Notes: generated from the sequence alone by a model not told the origin. Shown: positions 41,956-51,483, counted from the stretch's first letter. The stretch: DNA of 64,000 nt from DASXRU01 sp033856235 (GCA_033856235.1 JAWVFI010000078.1:62001-126000), one strand, 5' to 3'. Translations and numbers: made by a program.

Positions 41956-43062
41956 CTACCTACCGCCACGAAAACCGCGCACAAACTCTTTGGTGGCATG
42001 CGGTACTCGCTTCAGGCCTGCTGCAAGTTGCAATGGAGCGCGCGGGCGCTCATCGAAGGCAGCGCTCAGTTCCACCGAGGCCTGGATCGGATTTCGCCAA
42101 TGTTCCTTCAACTTACCGAGCAACCTCGACGGGCGCAGCGCGTTGGTTTTGACCGCACTTGACGCAGTATCTGCATGGCTCATTCCCCAACCGGCGTCCC
42201 ATTGGCGCAGCACCGCCGGAACTAACCATTGCGGCAAACTCCGGGCGCGATCCGCCACCGGGACATCTGTGATAACCGCGCCGAGCAGTTGATGGGCCAG
42301 GCCAATCGCACAGGCGACCCAGTCGGCATATTTCGCCGTTTCCCCGAGACAACGCGACCAGTCAAATTCCGCCGGCCGCGATTCCACCACCAACGCAATG
42401 TCGCAGAGCCATAAGGGGCGCCAGCCTCCGTGCGCCAGAAAGTGCAGACACAAATACCGCAGGTGATCTTCCAGACAGGGAATCCGAATCTTAACGTCGT
42501 CGAGCGGCAACAATTCTGAGCGATCGAACACCTCGGTCACAGTGCGTTCGTACTGCTCATAAAAAGTGGTATGCACTTCGACACAATACGGCGGCCCCGT
42601 GCGCGCCTGAAGAACTTCAAAGGCCTTGGCAGCCTGTGACGGCGGGACCCAGAGGTCTATGTCCCCATAAGGCCGGAAGCCCGGTTCCGGATACCGGCGG
42701 GCGATGGCCCAACCCTTCAGCAACAGGGGTTCGACGCCCTGCGCCCGCAAGCGGGTGAAAACATCCCTTACTTCATGTTCATGAACGGCGGATTGAACAG
42801 AATGCAGGCGATAAGCGTCGTGTAGTTGCTGGAATGAGGCAGTAGTTCTGAGGGCGGGATCTTTAACGCGTTGCCAGGCTAGTCCTGCGGCGCCAGTGAA
42901 CAAAAGCGCTGGCGTCACGTGCGCAAGGTCGCTGGCGGAAATCCTTACCGGTTCAGGCGCCGGCCGCCAGGCCCCAGAAAGAATGCGGACCAGTGGGGAC
43001 TGATCCGCATCTCCATACTGAGGCGCCATTTCCTTTACGGCTTCGCCACCGACTAAGCGCAC
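41956..43062 (-). CDS. Nucleotidyltransferase-family protein (NTP_transf_5-like)
   Basis: 368 residues from a GTG at 43062 that overlaps the PqqD-fusion gene by 10 bp; an ATG at 43029 is the alternative. The core motif is PLLLKGWAIARRYPEPG followed by RPYGDIDLWV, with the two metal-binding Asp. An HFLAHGGWRPLWLCDIALV segment follows, and the rest is helical. Relatives in lasso-peptide and polysaccharide clusters act after an HprK-like kinase and add nucleotides or other groups to a phosphorylated product. That role is inference here. Confidence 0.8.
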   Translation of the reverse strand: MRLVGGEAVKEMAPQYGDADQSPLVRILSGAWRPAPEPVRISASDLAHVTPALLFTGAAGLAWQRVKDPALRTTASFQQLHDAYRLHSVQSAVHEHEVRDVFTRLRAQGVEPLLLKGWAIARRYPEPGFRPYGDIDLWVPPSQAAKAFEVLQARTGPPYCVEVHTTFYEQYERTVTEVFDRSELLPLDDVKIRIPCLEDHLRYLCLHFLAHGGWRPLWLCDIALVVESRPAEFDWSRCLGETAKYADWVACAIGLAHQLLGAVITDVPVADRARSLPQWLVPAVLRQWDAGWGMSHADTASSAVKTNALRPSRLLGKLKEHWRNPIQASVELSAAFDERPRAPLQLAAGLKRVPHATKEFVRGFRGGR

Positions 43063-43583
43063 TTGCAGGTATTGCCGGGACCGTTAATGCATTTTGCGAG
43101 TAACGGTGGGCTACAAGGAGTGTTGCCGCAGCCGCCCGGATCTGATTGGTGCCGACCGGTACAAATAACATCGGAAATAGGCGAGCCCTGAGCTTGGGCG
43201 GTGGGAGCCGAGATGACCGCCACCAAAGGCAGCGCGATGGCCGCCGCGACTCCGGCCCTGATCAAGTCCCGCCGGGACACGCGAGGGAACGCTCCGGGAC
43301 GAGCGGCCGGGCCCTGCATCAAATTCGACTTACCCAGTTGATCCAGCGCCAGCCACACCACCTGGTCGTCAACGGGAGACTTCAAATCTTTTTCCAGCAG
43401 CCGGCTGATATCTGAAACGGATCGGCGGCCGTCACAACTTCTCCAAACCTTGGCGGCCGTCTGGTTTAGACAATGGGCTTTATTACTCTTGAGGTCATAC
43501 ACTAATACTTCGTCGTGCACTTCCTTGACGATCAGTTGATCTTTTCGAGCTTGGGGAGCGTTAGCTCCTTTGGTCACTTTCAT
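43053..43583 (-). CDS. PqqD-domain protein fused to a Tat-like signal and a cysteine-rich tail
   Basis: 176 residues, start supported by GAGGAG. Residues ~14-90 are a PqqD/RRE domain (VHDEVLVYDLKSNKAHCLNQ, TAAKVWRSCDG), the fold that holds leader peptides in RiPP pathways. After a short linker comes VSRRDLIRAGVAAAIALPL, a twin-arginine-like signal ending near AQAQ (residue 132). The last 44 residues hold six cysteines (141, 152, 157, 165, 173, 175) among Gly and Pro, ending NTCKCA. The tail looks like a secreted small-peptide precursor joined in cis to its own recognition domain. It lies between an HprK-like kinase and a nucleotidyltransferase. Confidence 0.85.
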   Translation of the reverse strand: MKVTKGANAPQARKDQLIVKEVHDEVLVYDLKSNKAHCLNQTAAKVWRSCDGRRSVSDISRLLEKDLKSPVDDQVVWLALDQLGKSNLMQGPAARPGAFPRVSRRDLIRAGVAAAIALPLVAVISAPTAQAQGSPISDVICTGRHQSDPGGCGNTPCSPPLLAKCINGPGNTCKCA

Positions 43584-43653
43584 TCTTATCTCCTCGTTCT
43601 TCTCTGGGGCAGTCCGGAAGTTTAAATCCGGCGCATAATACGGTAAAAAGTCT

Positions 43654-44481
43654 TTATCTTGTAGCTAATTCTTCAAGAATAATGCTGGCGGCTTCTCTGG
43701 CTTCGCCCCGCACTCCCTGTACAACGCGGGCGTTAGCGACCACCCGCTGCAAAGTGGACAACGTAAAGTCAGGGCGATGACGGGCCGACGACGTATGGGC
43801 CAGAAGCGCCAGTACCCCTTTGCCTCGCGAGAGTTCGCGCACTCGCCATTCCGCGCTTTTGCGGTACTCGCTCGCCAGTATCAGACCCACAGGCAGCGGT
43901 TTGGTTCCTATCGTTCCTCCCAGATCAGCGACTGGCGTCTTAACTCTCATGCCGGCCCTGGCGGAATAGATCTCCAGAGGTTTTGGATAAGGGTGAACTC
44001 TGCCGCGCGCGTCCAACACGGCGTGCTCATCAGAGAAATAAGTTGCACCCTGCTTTACCAGTTCGGCCACCAGCGTGGTTTTGCCGGTAGTTGACTTACC
44101 CGGGATCACGATTGCTTTACTGCCCCACCCTACCACACCGGCGTGCACAAACACTCGTCGTCGGGCCTCGGTCGAAACATAAAACTCCAATCCCATCTCC
44201 AGGGAATGCAGGGCTCCTTCAATGCTGTTGGTGCGCACCAGCCGGGCGGAATCAAGATAAACCAGATTAAATCGCCGGAGATTGGCTCGCTGATCCTGGC
44301 CCCCCACCACCACTGAATAAAGCATGTCCACGTAGGGAGACTCGGATTTGACCCACCCAGGGGGCAATATTTTTATCACCTGGGGCAGGATCTTCGGATC
44401 ATTCACCCGCACTCCCAAGCGCAGCCCGCAGACGCGAAATGAAATCCCTGCCGCCCATCCAAGGCGGTCCAGCTTCGCCAT
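43654..44481 (-). CDS. HPr-kinase-related (HprK-like) kinase
   Basis: 275 residues. The P-loop reads IVIPGKSTTGKTTLVAELV (about residue 120), followed by YFSDEHAVLD, the acidic site of HprK-type kinases, and GTKPLPVGLILAS. The N-terminal 110 residues are unlike HprK and unassigned. Relatives (HprK-related kinase A, ThcoK-like) phosphorylate lasso peptides or unknown targets, not HPr. It precedes the PqqD fusion gene by about 70 bp on the same strand. Confidence 0.85.
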   Translation of the reverse strand: MAKLDRLGWAAGISFRVCGLRLGVRVNDPKILPQVIKILPPGWVKSESPYVDMLYSVVVGGQDQRANLRRFNLVYLDSARLVRTNSIEGALHSLEMGLEFYVSTEARRRVFVHAGVVGWGSKAIVIPGKSTTGKTTLVAELVKQGATYFSDEHAVLDARGRVHPYPKPLEIYSARAGMRVKTPVADLGGTIGTKPLPVGLILASEYRKSAEWRVRELSRGKGVLALLAHTSSARHRPDFTLSTLQRVVANARVVQGVRGEAREAASIILEELATR

Positions 44482-44601
44482 TCAAGCCGAGCTGCGGCTG
44501 TACCGGGGCAAGTCAGACTCTTTACTCATGCCGTTCAATCCATGGTGCAAGGGGTCGGCGCCGGGGGTTTCAAATCGTAGCGCCGGATTCCTCGCGGTCC
44601 G

Positions 44602-46944
44602 TCACACCTTGAGTTCCCCTTGAGCTTCCTCTGCCGATTGATCCCGGTAGTAGCTGGAATAGTATCCCGAGTAGTAGTCATCGGACTGCAAATCGACATG
44701 GTTGAGCACGATGCCGTAGATGTGCGCGCCCAGCTCCTGCAGTCGCTGCTTCACTCGCTGGACAACCACGCGCGAGCTACGTTCGCTATGGACCACAATC
44801 ATTACACCATCGACTAAGGTCGACAAGATTCCCGCGTCGGCAAACGAACTCGCCGGCGGTGAATCGATAATGATGTAGGCAAACCGGTCCCGCAGTTGCT
44901 CCAGCAGCGCTCGCATTTCATTCGAGCCGAGAAAGTCCGCCGGGTTTGCCGGCATCGGCCCAGCCGTCAGCACTTTCAACGTCGGATAGTCGGCGGGAGC
45001 ATGCCAGAGCGAAGCGACATCGTTTTGCCCGGAAAGATAACTGGTCAGACCCTGCGCATTCGAGAGATTAAAGTGGAAGTGCACTCGGGGCCGGCGCAGA
45101 TCGCAATCGAGCAACAATACATCAGCGCCGCTTTGGGCGAAGGTAATCGCGGTATTAACAGCCGTTGTAGTCTTACCTTCAAACGGTCGTCCCGAGGTCA
45201 CCAAAATGCTTTTTGGCGCCTGGCCCGTAGACGTAAACAGCAATGAGGTGCGCAAGTGCCGGTAGGCTTCGGCGCTGGGTGACCGCATATCTCTGGTCAG
45301 GGCTAAAGCCGTACCTTCCGACTCCCGGTTCTTAAATGGATTGCGGCCCTTCAAAGACAAACGCTTTCCGCCAACGGCGGGAATCAACGCCAAAGTCGGC
45401 AGGTAGGTATAGTTCGAGATATCGTCAACCGACTTCAGGGTGTTGTCCAGCTGATGCAATAGCACCGCAAGTCCCAGGCCCGCTAACAGAGAGACCAAAA
45501 ACGCAATTCCCACCTTGCTAAAACGCGGCGGGCCCACCGGCGTGGTGGGAAGTGCCGCGGGCGTCGCGACGCTCACATGATCCGATTTGTCGGTCGAATT
45601 GATCTCGATCTCTTTCTGACGCTGAAAGAGGGTCAAGTAGAGTTGCTTACTGGTGTCGATCTGTTGCGTCAGATTTGAGATCGCAATCTGATCCTGACTT
45701 TGACCGTTGGCCGCTCCCTGTTCCTGGAAATAGGATTCTCGCAGTTTGCTCTCGCGGGCGCGCGCGGCGTCCAGGCTCGACTTCATCGAGGACACGGTTT
45801 CGCGGGCGCTGCGCTCGATGTTGGCGTTCAGTTCGGCAATTTCAGAATCAACCTTTTTTACTTCCGGCCATTCCGGCGTGTAGATCTGAATCAGGGCGGC
45901 ACGCTTCTGCTCCAGATCGCGGATCACCTTGCGCGTGTCCTGAATGTCTTTGTTTTCCTTGACCTGGGGGATGGACCAAATATCTTTGTTGGCGCGGGCT
46001 GACTCATAACTAGCTTCAATGTTCTTTCGCTCATTTTCAGCGGCCAGCAGTTGACCACTAATCGTTCCCAGCCGATCGGCTGTCAGATTGCGCCCCTGCC
46101 CTTCAGCCAGCGGCAGGTTATGCGTCCGCAGATAATTGAGTCGTGCTTCCTCCTGCTCCCTGATCTTGATCTGGAGGTCGGCAACCTGTTTGGAAAGCGT
46201 TTCCGAAGCGGCCTGGGAGCCTTTGGTCTCGTACTGGTTTTCGTTGGCGATGAAAACCCTGAGCACAGTATTAACGATTTGAGTTGCGAGCTCTGGATTG
46301 GTATGCGTGAAACGCACCGTCACCAGGTTGGTTTCATCCTGGGGCTCGACCTTCAGATTGGCCAGCAACATTGCGACATAGGGCTCAAGCTCGGCCGACT
46401 GTTCCGGAGTCAAATCTTCAACTTTGTCCGCGACTGGAATTACCGGCGCTGGCTTGGTGGTCAGAGCGGCGCGGTTGCCACGCACGAAAAGTCTGCGGAT
46501 ACTGGTCAGTAGATCCGTGGTCTTTTGTTCACCCAAAAAATCAGGGTTATGCTTCAGATCAAGGGCCAGCACCACCGTCCTCATCAGCTGCGGGTTACTT
46601 AGTAATTTGATCTGGGTGTTTGAATCGGCAGAACTGTTATAAGTCTGATAAACCGAACCCTTCCCGTCCTGCAGAAAAGTGGCCGCCTTAGGCTCCAGGC
46701 GGAGCGTGCCGACGGCTTCGTAAATAGAAGGGAGGCTAAAAACGTGTACCGCAACCGCAGATGTGACTATCAGGACGATACCCAGAACCAACCATTTTCG
46801 TCTGAGAACTGCTCTTAATATGTCGCGCAGTTCACCCTCCGGTCCTCTGGGGTTGTTGGAGTGGGGTGGTGCCGCGACGCTGTGTAAGGGCCTATCCAGA
46901 CTGGTCGGAGATGTGGGAGTAAGGCGAGTATCCTGCGAAATCAT
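44602..46944 (-). CDS. Polysaccharide co-polymerase with tyrosine autokinase (Wzc/BY-kinase)
   Basis: 780 residues. The Wzz domain lies between two membrane helices (LVLGIVLIVTSAVAVHVFSL near 55, and VGIAFLVSLLAGLGLAVLL near 500), with a long coiled coil between. The cytoplasmic BY-kinase has Walker A GRPFEGKTTT, A' LLLDCDLRRP and B YIIIDSPP. The C-terminus is a tyrosine cluster, YYSGYYSSYYRDQS, the autophosphorylation site. The family controls chain length and export of capsule or exopolysaccharide. It is the first gene of the operon with HprK, the PqqD fusion and the nucleotidyltransferase; no glycosyltransferases are near. Confidence 0.93.
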   Translation of the reverse strand: MISQDTRLTPTSPTSLDRPLHSVAAPPHSNNPRGPEGELRDILRAVLRRKWLVLGIVLIVTSAVAVHVFSLPSIYEAVGTLRLEPKAATFLQDGKGSVYQTYNSSADSNTQIKLLSNPQLMRTVVLALDLKHNPDFLGEQKTTDLLTSIRRLFVRGNRAALTTKPAPVIPVADKVEDLTPEQSAELEPYVAMLLANLKVEPQDETNLVTVRFTHTNPELATQIVNTVLRVFIANENQYETKGSQAASETLSKQVADLQIKIREQEEARLNYLRTHNLPLAEGQGRNLTADRLGTISGQLLAAENERKNIEASYESARANKDIWSIPQVKENKDIQDTRKVIRDLEQKRAALIQIYTPEWPEVKKVDSEIAELNANIERSARETVSSMKSSLDAARARESKLRESYFQEQGAANGQSQDQIAISNLTQQIDTSKQLYLTLFQRQKEIEINSTDKSDHVSVATPAALPTTPVGPPRFSKVGIAFLVSLLAGLGLAVLLHQLDNTLKSVDDISNYTYLPTLALIPAVGGKRLSLKGRNPFKNRESEGTALALTRDMRSPSAEAYRHLRTSLLFTSTGQAPKSILVTSGRPFEGKTTTAVNTAITFAQSGADVLLLDCDLRRPRVHFHFNLSNAQGLTSYLSGQNDVASLWHAPADYPTLKVLTAGPMPANPADFLGSNEMRALLEQLRDRFAYIIIDSPPASSFADAGILSTLVDGVMIVVHSERSSRVVVQRVKQRLQELGAHIYGIVLNHVDLQSDDYYSGYYSSYYRDQSAEEAQGELKV

Positions 46945-47096
46945 TTAACTGTATCCTTCAAAACAGAAATACCCCGTCACTTAAAGAACCGCCGGAGACG
47001 AGGTTGATGCGGCGAACTAGATTTGGACGTGCATCATAGGCGTTAAACGGGCCTCTGGCAAGCCCCCGATAGCCGAAGATGTGGCCCTAAGCCCCG

Positions 47097-49064
47097 TCAG
47101 GTCGTGAAATTGTAAATCTCTACAGGATCCAGTGCCTCAGCCGGCTCAAACCCAAAAATCCGCGAATAAAAGTAGAGTTCCCCGTCCTGGGCCCGCCGGA
47201 TGTTAGCGGCGCGACGGAAACCGTGCTGCTCGCCCGCGAATGCCACATAGGCCACCGCGATCCCCTTCTGGCGCAACGCTTCAACCATTCGTTCGGCTTG
47301 ATTCGGAGGAACAACTTTGTCCTCCAACCCCTGAAAAAAGATGACCGGGCAGGAAAGCCGATCCGTGAAATTGATTGGCGAGCGCTCCCGGTACAGATCG
47401 CGGCGTTCCGGATATGGCCCAATCAACCCGTCGAGATAACGCGATTCAAACTTGTGTGTTTCCCGGGCCAGGGCTTCGGCATCACTGACGCCATAGTGGC
47501 TGGCGCCGGCTTTGAATGTATCTCGAAAGGTCAGTGCGCAAAGAGTAGTGTAACCGCCGGCACTCCCGCCATCTATCATCAACCGCGCCGGATCCGCCGC
47601 CCCTTCCCTGACCAGTTGCAGCGCGCCATTCACACAGTCATCGACATCGACGATGCCCCACTGCCCCCGTAACCGCCGGCGATACGCGCGGCCATAACCG
47701 GAACTTCCGCCATAGTTCACATCCAACACCGCGATGCCCCGGCTGGTCCAATATTGCAAAGCGAGATCGAGAGTGGTCACCGCAGCCGCGGTTGGTCCGC
47801 CATGACTCTTAACTAACAGCGGGGGAAGTTCTCCCGGCGGCGCAACGCAATCTTCGTTTTGAGGGGGATAGTAAAAACCGTGAGCGGTAGCTCCATCCGT
47901 GGTAGGAAACTCAATCGGTCGCGGGATAGAAATGTAACCGGCATCGACCTCCTCCTTGTGCGATTTGCGCAAAACGGTGGCCGCGCCCGTTTCCGGATCA
48001 ATCTCGACAACCGCCGGCCCCTGTGCCGGGGATCCGGCGCGGAAAATGGCGCGACCATTCGCTACCTGAAGAAAAGAGATATCGGAGTAGGAAGTTTCGA
48101 GTTCTTTGAGCGTGCCGCGCGCGGTATCGATGAGGCCTAGACGCCAAATGCCGCGCTCCGCATAGGTACAGACAATGCTGTTCGCAGACGCAAACGCATA
48201 GGTTGACATCCCGAAAACCCATTGGGGCGTGCCAAACTCCGCGTCTTTACCGACGACGAGTTCGAGTGTGCCATTGCCAGTTTGCCGATGAATGTTCCAC
48301 CATCCGGTGCGGTCAGAAATGAAGTAAACCGAGCCGTCGGGAGACCATTCCGGCTGAAAAATCGATTCCCCGTTGCCGCCGGCCAAACGTCGCGGCTGCG
48401 TGAGGCTGCCATCCGCTTCTAAATCTCCAACCCAAAGCTCCGATTCATCCCAAGGCATGTGGGGATGGTTCCAGGTTAGCCAAGCCAGGCGCGAACCATC
48501 GGGGCTGACTCGCGGCGATGAATAAAAGTCATTCCCCGAGACAAGTACCTGTCCGGCATCATCCCGGCCGTCAAAACTAATGCCTACGAGAGTGTTCACT
48601 GCCTCGCGCTCGGGATCGGAATGGTCTTCCCGCACACAAATCAGCCGGCCTCGCTGCGAATCAACGTTGGCATCCGCATAACGCAAATTACAGGTGGGAC
48701 CGCCTGCCGGCGCTATGTCCCCTGGTGTAAGGGGTTGAGGTGTTCCCCCATGCACCTGGCGATAAAGCCGCTGATCGGCAAAGTTCGAGAAGAACACGGC
48801 GCCCTCATGAACAGTGTAGGCGCCACCGCCATACTCATGAACTCGGGTTCGAGCATTGAATCCCGGCGGCGTTACGTCAGCTTGAATCCCCTGGGCGTCG
48901 CGGCAGACGATCACACTGCGACCCTCTTCCGAGGGACGCATCTCTATCCAGTAACCAGCCGTTGCGTCGCACTTGATCTGACTAAGCCCAACGGCTTCCT
49001 TAACGATTGACTCCGAGGTAATCGGAGATTTCCAGGATCCATACGGAGCAGTTGTGGGAGCCAT
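47097..49064 (-). CDS. S9-family prolyl oligopeptidase (dipeptidyl/acylaminoacyl peptidase)
   Basis: 655 residues, start with GGAGGA upstream. A beta-propeller domain (about 1-390; SPDGSRLAWLTWNHP, WSPDGSVYFISDRTGWW) gates an alpha/beta hydrolase domain. The nucleophile is in DGGSAGGYTTL, the Asp in GLEDKVVPP and the His in GEQHGFR. No signal peptide is seen, so it is probably cytoplasmic. It should cleave short peptides. It stands alone. Confidence 0.94.
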   Translation of the reverse strand: MAPTTAPYGSWKSPITSESIVKEAVGLSQIKCDATAGYWIEMRPSEEGRSVIVCRDAQGIQADVTPPGFNARTRVHEYGGGAYTVHEGAVFFSNFADQRLYRQVHGGTPQPLTPGDIAPAGGPTCNLRYADANVDSQRGRLICVREDHSDPEREAVNTLVGISFDGRDDAGQVLVSGNDFYSSPRVSPDGSRLAWLTWNHPHMPWDESELWVGDLEADGSLTQPRRLAGGNGESIFQPEWSPDGSVYFISDRTGWWNIHRQTGNGTLELVVGKDAEFGTPQWVFGMSTYAFASANSIVCTYAERGIWRLGLIDTARGTLKELETSYSDISFLQVANGRAIFRAGSPAQGPAVVEIDPETGAATVLRKSHKEEVDAGYISIPRPIEFPTTDGATAHGFYYPPQNEDCVAPPGELPPLLVKSHGGPTAAAVTTLDLALQYWTSRGIAVLDVNYGGSSGYGRAYRRRLRGQWGIVDVDDCVNGALQLVREGAADPARLMIDGGSAGGYTTLCALTFRDTFKAGASHYGVSDAEALARETHKFESRYLDGLIGPYPERRDLYRERSPINFTDRLSCPVIFFQGLEDKVVPPNQAERMVEALRQKGIAVAYVAFAGEQHGFRRAANIRRAQDGELYFYSRIFGFEPAEALDPVEIYNFTT

Positions 49065-49082
49065 CGTTCCTCCGGCTTATTT

Positions 49083-49147
49083 TGTAACGCAAACTTCAGT
49101 TTGCGACCACGTTGACGCTGCCAATCACACACTAAAGTCTGCGTTAC
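49083..49147. repeat. Inverted repeat of the GCAAACT/AGTTTGC family
   Basis: The left arm TGTAACGCAAACTTCAGTTT and the right arm ACTAAAGTCTGCGTTAC are complementary with mismatches. It lies upstream of the S9 peptidase gene. The remainder of 49065-49476 holds an isolated terminator and no recognisable gene. Confidence 0.8.
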
Positions 49148-49258
49148 CACTTGTCAGAACATCGCAAAGGCATTGCAAGATAACTGCAACCTCGCCCGCT
49201 CGGGAGGGCGCTAGTATCTCTTCATCATTGGATCTCCTTGTGAGAGCCTGAGACTTAA

Positions 49259-49292
49259 GGCGCCGTGCTTGGGGGAGTACGGCGCCTTTTTT
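49259..49292 (+). terminator. Strong rho-independent terminator with no obvious gene before it
   Basis: GGCGCCGT and ACGGCGCC form a perfect 8-bp stem with a 12-base loop, followed by six T on the plus strand. The nearest upstream gene is on the other strand and starts at 49064. A small unannotated transcript from about 49150 may end here. Confidence 0.8.
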
Positions 49293-49476
49293 GTATTCCG
49301 CGGTTGCTATTTGCACAATAAAATTTGCAGTCTTAAATGCGGAGCATTCTTACTACATTTCCAAAGCTAGTCAATCAAAGGGTGGGTAACCTCAATCCAG
49401 CAAACGGTTGACTCGCACTGCAAACGGGATAACAATTCGGCCACCAAATTCCCCTTTGCTTGAAAGGTGGCTGCCC

Positions 49477-51324
49477 ATGCGCCGATCGTTGATTGTCTCA
49501 ATCGTCCTGGCCTCGTTCCTTGTTTCGGTCCCCTTCGAGGCGTCACGCGCCCAAACTTTCCGTCCCGTGGTCCGCGGCAAACGCGGCGTTGTTGCCGGCG
49601 GCCACCCGCTGTCGGTGGAAGCGGGACTGCGCATACTTCAGCATGGCGGCAATGCTGTCGATGCCGGAGTCGCCACGATCCTGGCAGCGTCGGTGATTGA
49701 GTTTTCGCATTTCTCTTTCGGCGGCGAAGTCCCGATCCTGATCAAACTAAAGGACTCCAGGAAAAACCCAAACGTAGTCGTAATTGAGGGAATGGGCCAG
49801 GCGCCGTTGCAGGCTACTCGCGAGTTCTTCGTGAATCGCACGAAACCGGTAACCGAAGGCACAGCCACGATGGCCGGCGCAAAGGCCGGCACGATCCCCT
49901 CGACCGGCCCACTCGCAGCGACCGTTCCCGCAGTCCTTGACGCGTGCATCACTGCCCTCGATCAGTTTGGAACGAGATCACTTGCCGAAGTAATGCAACC
50001 GGCGATCGAGCTGGCTGATGGGTTCCCTATTGACGAATTGCGGGTGCAATACATCAAGACGCGTTCCCCGGTCTTCACGCAATGGCCTGATGCAAAACGC
50101 GTATTCCTTCCCCAGGGCGAAGCGCCTCATGTCGGTGATTTGTTCGTGCAGGCTGACTTGGCGCGTACGTTACGCGGTCTGGTGGCGGCCGAGAAACGCG
50201 CGGCCAGAAGTGGGCGTCACGCGGGACTCCTGGCGGCCCGTAATTATTTTTACGAAGGCCCGATTGCTAAACGCATCGGCGACTACATGCAGCACCACGG
50301 CGGATTGCTGGCCGCGGAAGACCTGAAACGATTTCATGCTCGCGTAGGCCAACCGGTGCGCGCCGACTATCGCGGCTATGAAATCTACAAGGCCGGCTTC
50401 TGGACCCAGGGCCCGGCGATGGTCGAGACTTTGAACCTGCTCGAAGGCTATGACCTGAAAGGTATGGGCCACAATTCGACCAGTTACATCCATACTGTTA
50501 CGGAATCACTCAAACTCGGCCTGGCGGATCGCGATCGCTACTACGGCGATCCGGATTTCGTAAAGATTCCCACCACGGAGTTGCTTTCGAAGAACTATGC
50601 GTTCCTGCGACGTTCTCTGATCGAGAAAGAACATGCGTCCCTGACGCAACAGCCGGGCGATCCGCTGAATATGCGCGCCGTGCTCGCCAGTGCTGCGCCG
50701 GCCATGGGACGCGCCTCGACAGTTCCGGAAATCGAGCGGGCCAACGACACGACGTGCGTGAATGTGATCGACAAGGATGGCAATCTCTTTAGCGCCACAC
50801 CCAGCGGAGCTTGGTTGCCCGCGGTCGTCGCCGGAGACACCGGAGTTCTCATGGGCCAACGTTTGCAATCCGCGCTTACTGACCCTCAGAGTCCTAACGT
50901 TGTAGCTCCAGGAAAACGCCCGCGTATCACCCTGACGCCGACGCTGGTTTTGAAAAACGGACAGCCGTTTATGGTCCTAAGCACACCGGGCGGCGACAAC
51001 CAGGACCAGGCGCTGCTGCAGGTGCTACTGAACATCGTCGAGTTTGGTATGAACCCGCAGGAGGCAGTCGAAGCGCCGCGCTTTGATACGCAACACTACG
51101 TCAGCTCATTCGACGATCACGAATTCCTGCCGGGGTCATTGAATATCGAATCCCGAATACCGGAGAAGACGATCGCCGAACTGCAAAAACGCGGGCATAA
51201 AATGAAAGTACAAACCGCCTGGGGCACGCTCTCGGCGCCGACCGTGATCATCTACAATTCAGAAAACGGCGTTTCTTCGGCCGGAGCCGATCCGCGGCGC
51301 GGGCGTTACGCGGTTGCGTGGTGA
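49477..51324 (+). CDS. Gamma-glutamyltransferase-family protein, secreted
   Basis: 615 residues from the ATG at 49477, with GAAAGGTGG in good position. A signal peptide (LIVSIVLASFLVSVPF) ends near SRAQ. The precursor has the N-terminal GGHPLSVEAGLRILQHGGNA motif and the maturation/catalytic Thr in NDTTCVNVIDKDGN (about residue 425). VLSTPGGDNQDQALLQVLLN and the EAPRFDTQ motif follow. These Ntn hydrolases self-cleave before the Thr and cut gamma-glutamyl bonds such as in glutathione. The usual TTH is TTC here, so substrate preference may differ. Confidence 0.92.
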   Translation: MRRSLIVSIVLASFLVSVPFEASRAQTFRPVVRGKRGVVAGGHPLSVEAGLRILQHGGNAVDAGVATILAASVIEFSHFSFGGEVPILIKLKDSRKNPNVVVIEGMGQAPLQATREFFVNRTKPVTEGTATMAGAKAGTIPSTGPLAATVPAVLDACITALDQFGTRSLAEVMQPAIELADGFPIDELRVQYIKTRSPVFTQWPDAKRVFLPQGEAPHVGDLFVQADLARTLRGLVAAEKRAARSGRHAGLLAARNYFYEGPIAKRIGDYMQHHGGLLAAEDLKRFHARVGQPVRADYRGYEIYKAGFWTQGPAMVETLNLLEGYDLKGMGHNSTSYIHTVTESLKLGLADRDRYYGDPDFVKIPTTELLSKNYAFLRRSLIEKEHASLTQQPGDPLNMRAVLASAAPAMGRASTVPEIERANDTTCVNVIDKDGNLFSATPSGAWLPAVVAGDTGVLMGQRLQSALTDPQSPNVVAPGKRPRITLTPTLVLKNGQPFMVLSTPGGDNQDQALLQVLLNIVEFGMNPQEAVEAPRFDTQHYVSSFDDHEFLPGSLNIESRIPEKTIAELQKRGHKMKVQTAWGTLSAPTVIIYNSENGVSSAGADPRRGRYAVAW

Positions 51325-51355
51325 CCACTTGTCTCAATCCTTTATGACTTCCTGG

Positions 51356-51483
51356 ACTCAAGCTCTTCACTGGGAGCGCGGGCGTCCCGCCCGCAAATGA
51401 GCGCGCAGCGCGAACCATCGTAAACCGCATTGCTTTGCGCGTTGCGGGCGGGACGCCCGCGCTCCCAGTGAAGAGCTTGAGTC
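51356..51483. repeat. Inverted-repeat element, family shared with 9801-9943
   Basis: The left arm starts CAAGCTCTTCACTGGGAGCG and the right arm ends CGCTCCCAGTGAAGAGCTTG, perfectly complementary. It includes the family word AATGAGCGCGCAGCGCGAA. Confidence 0.92.
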
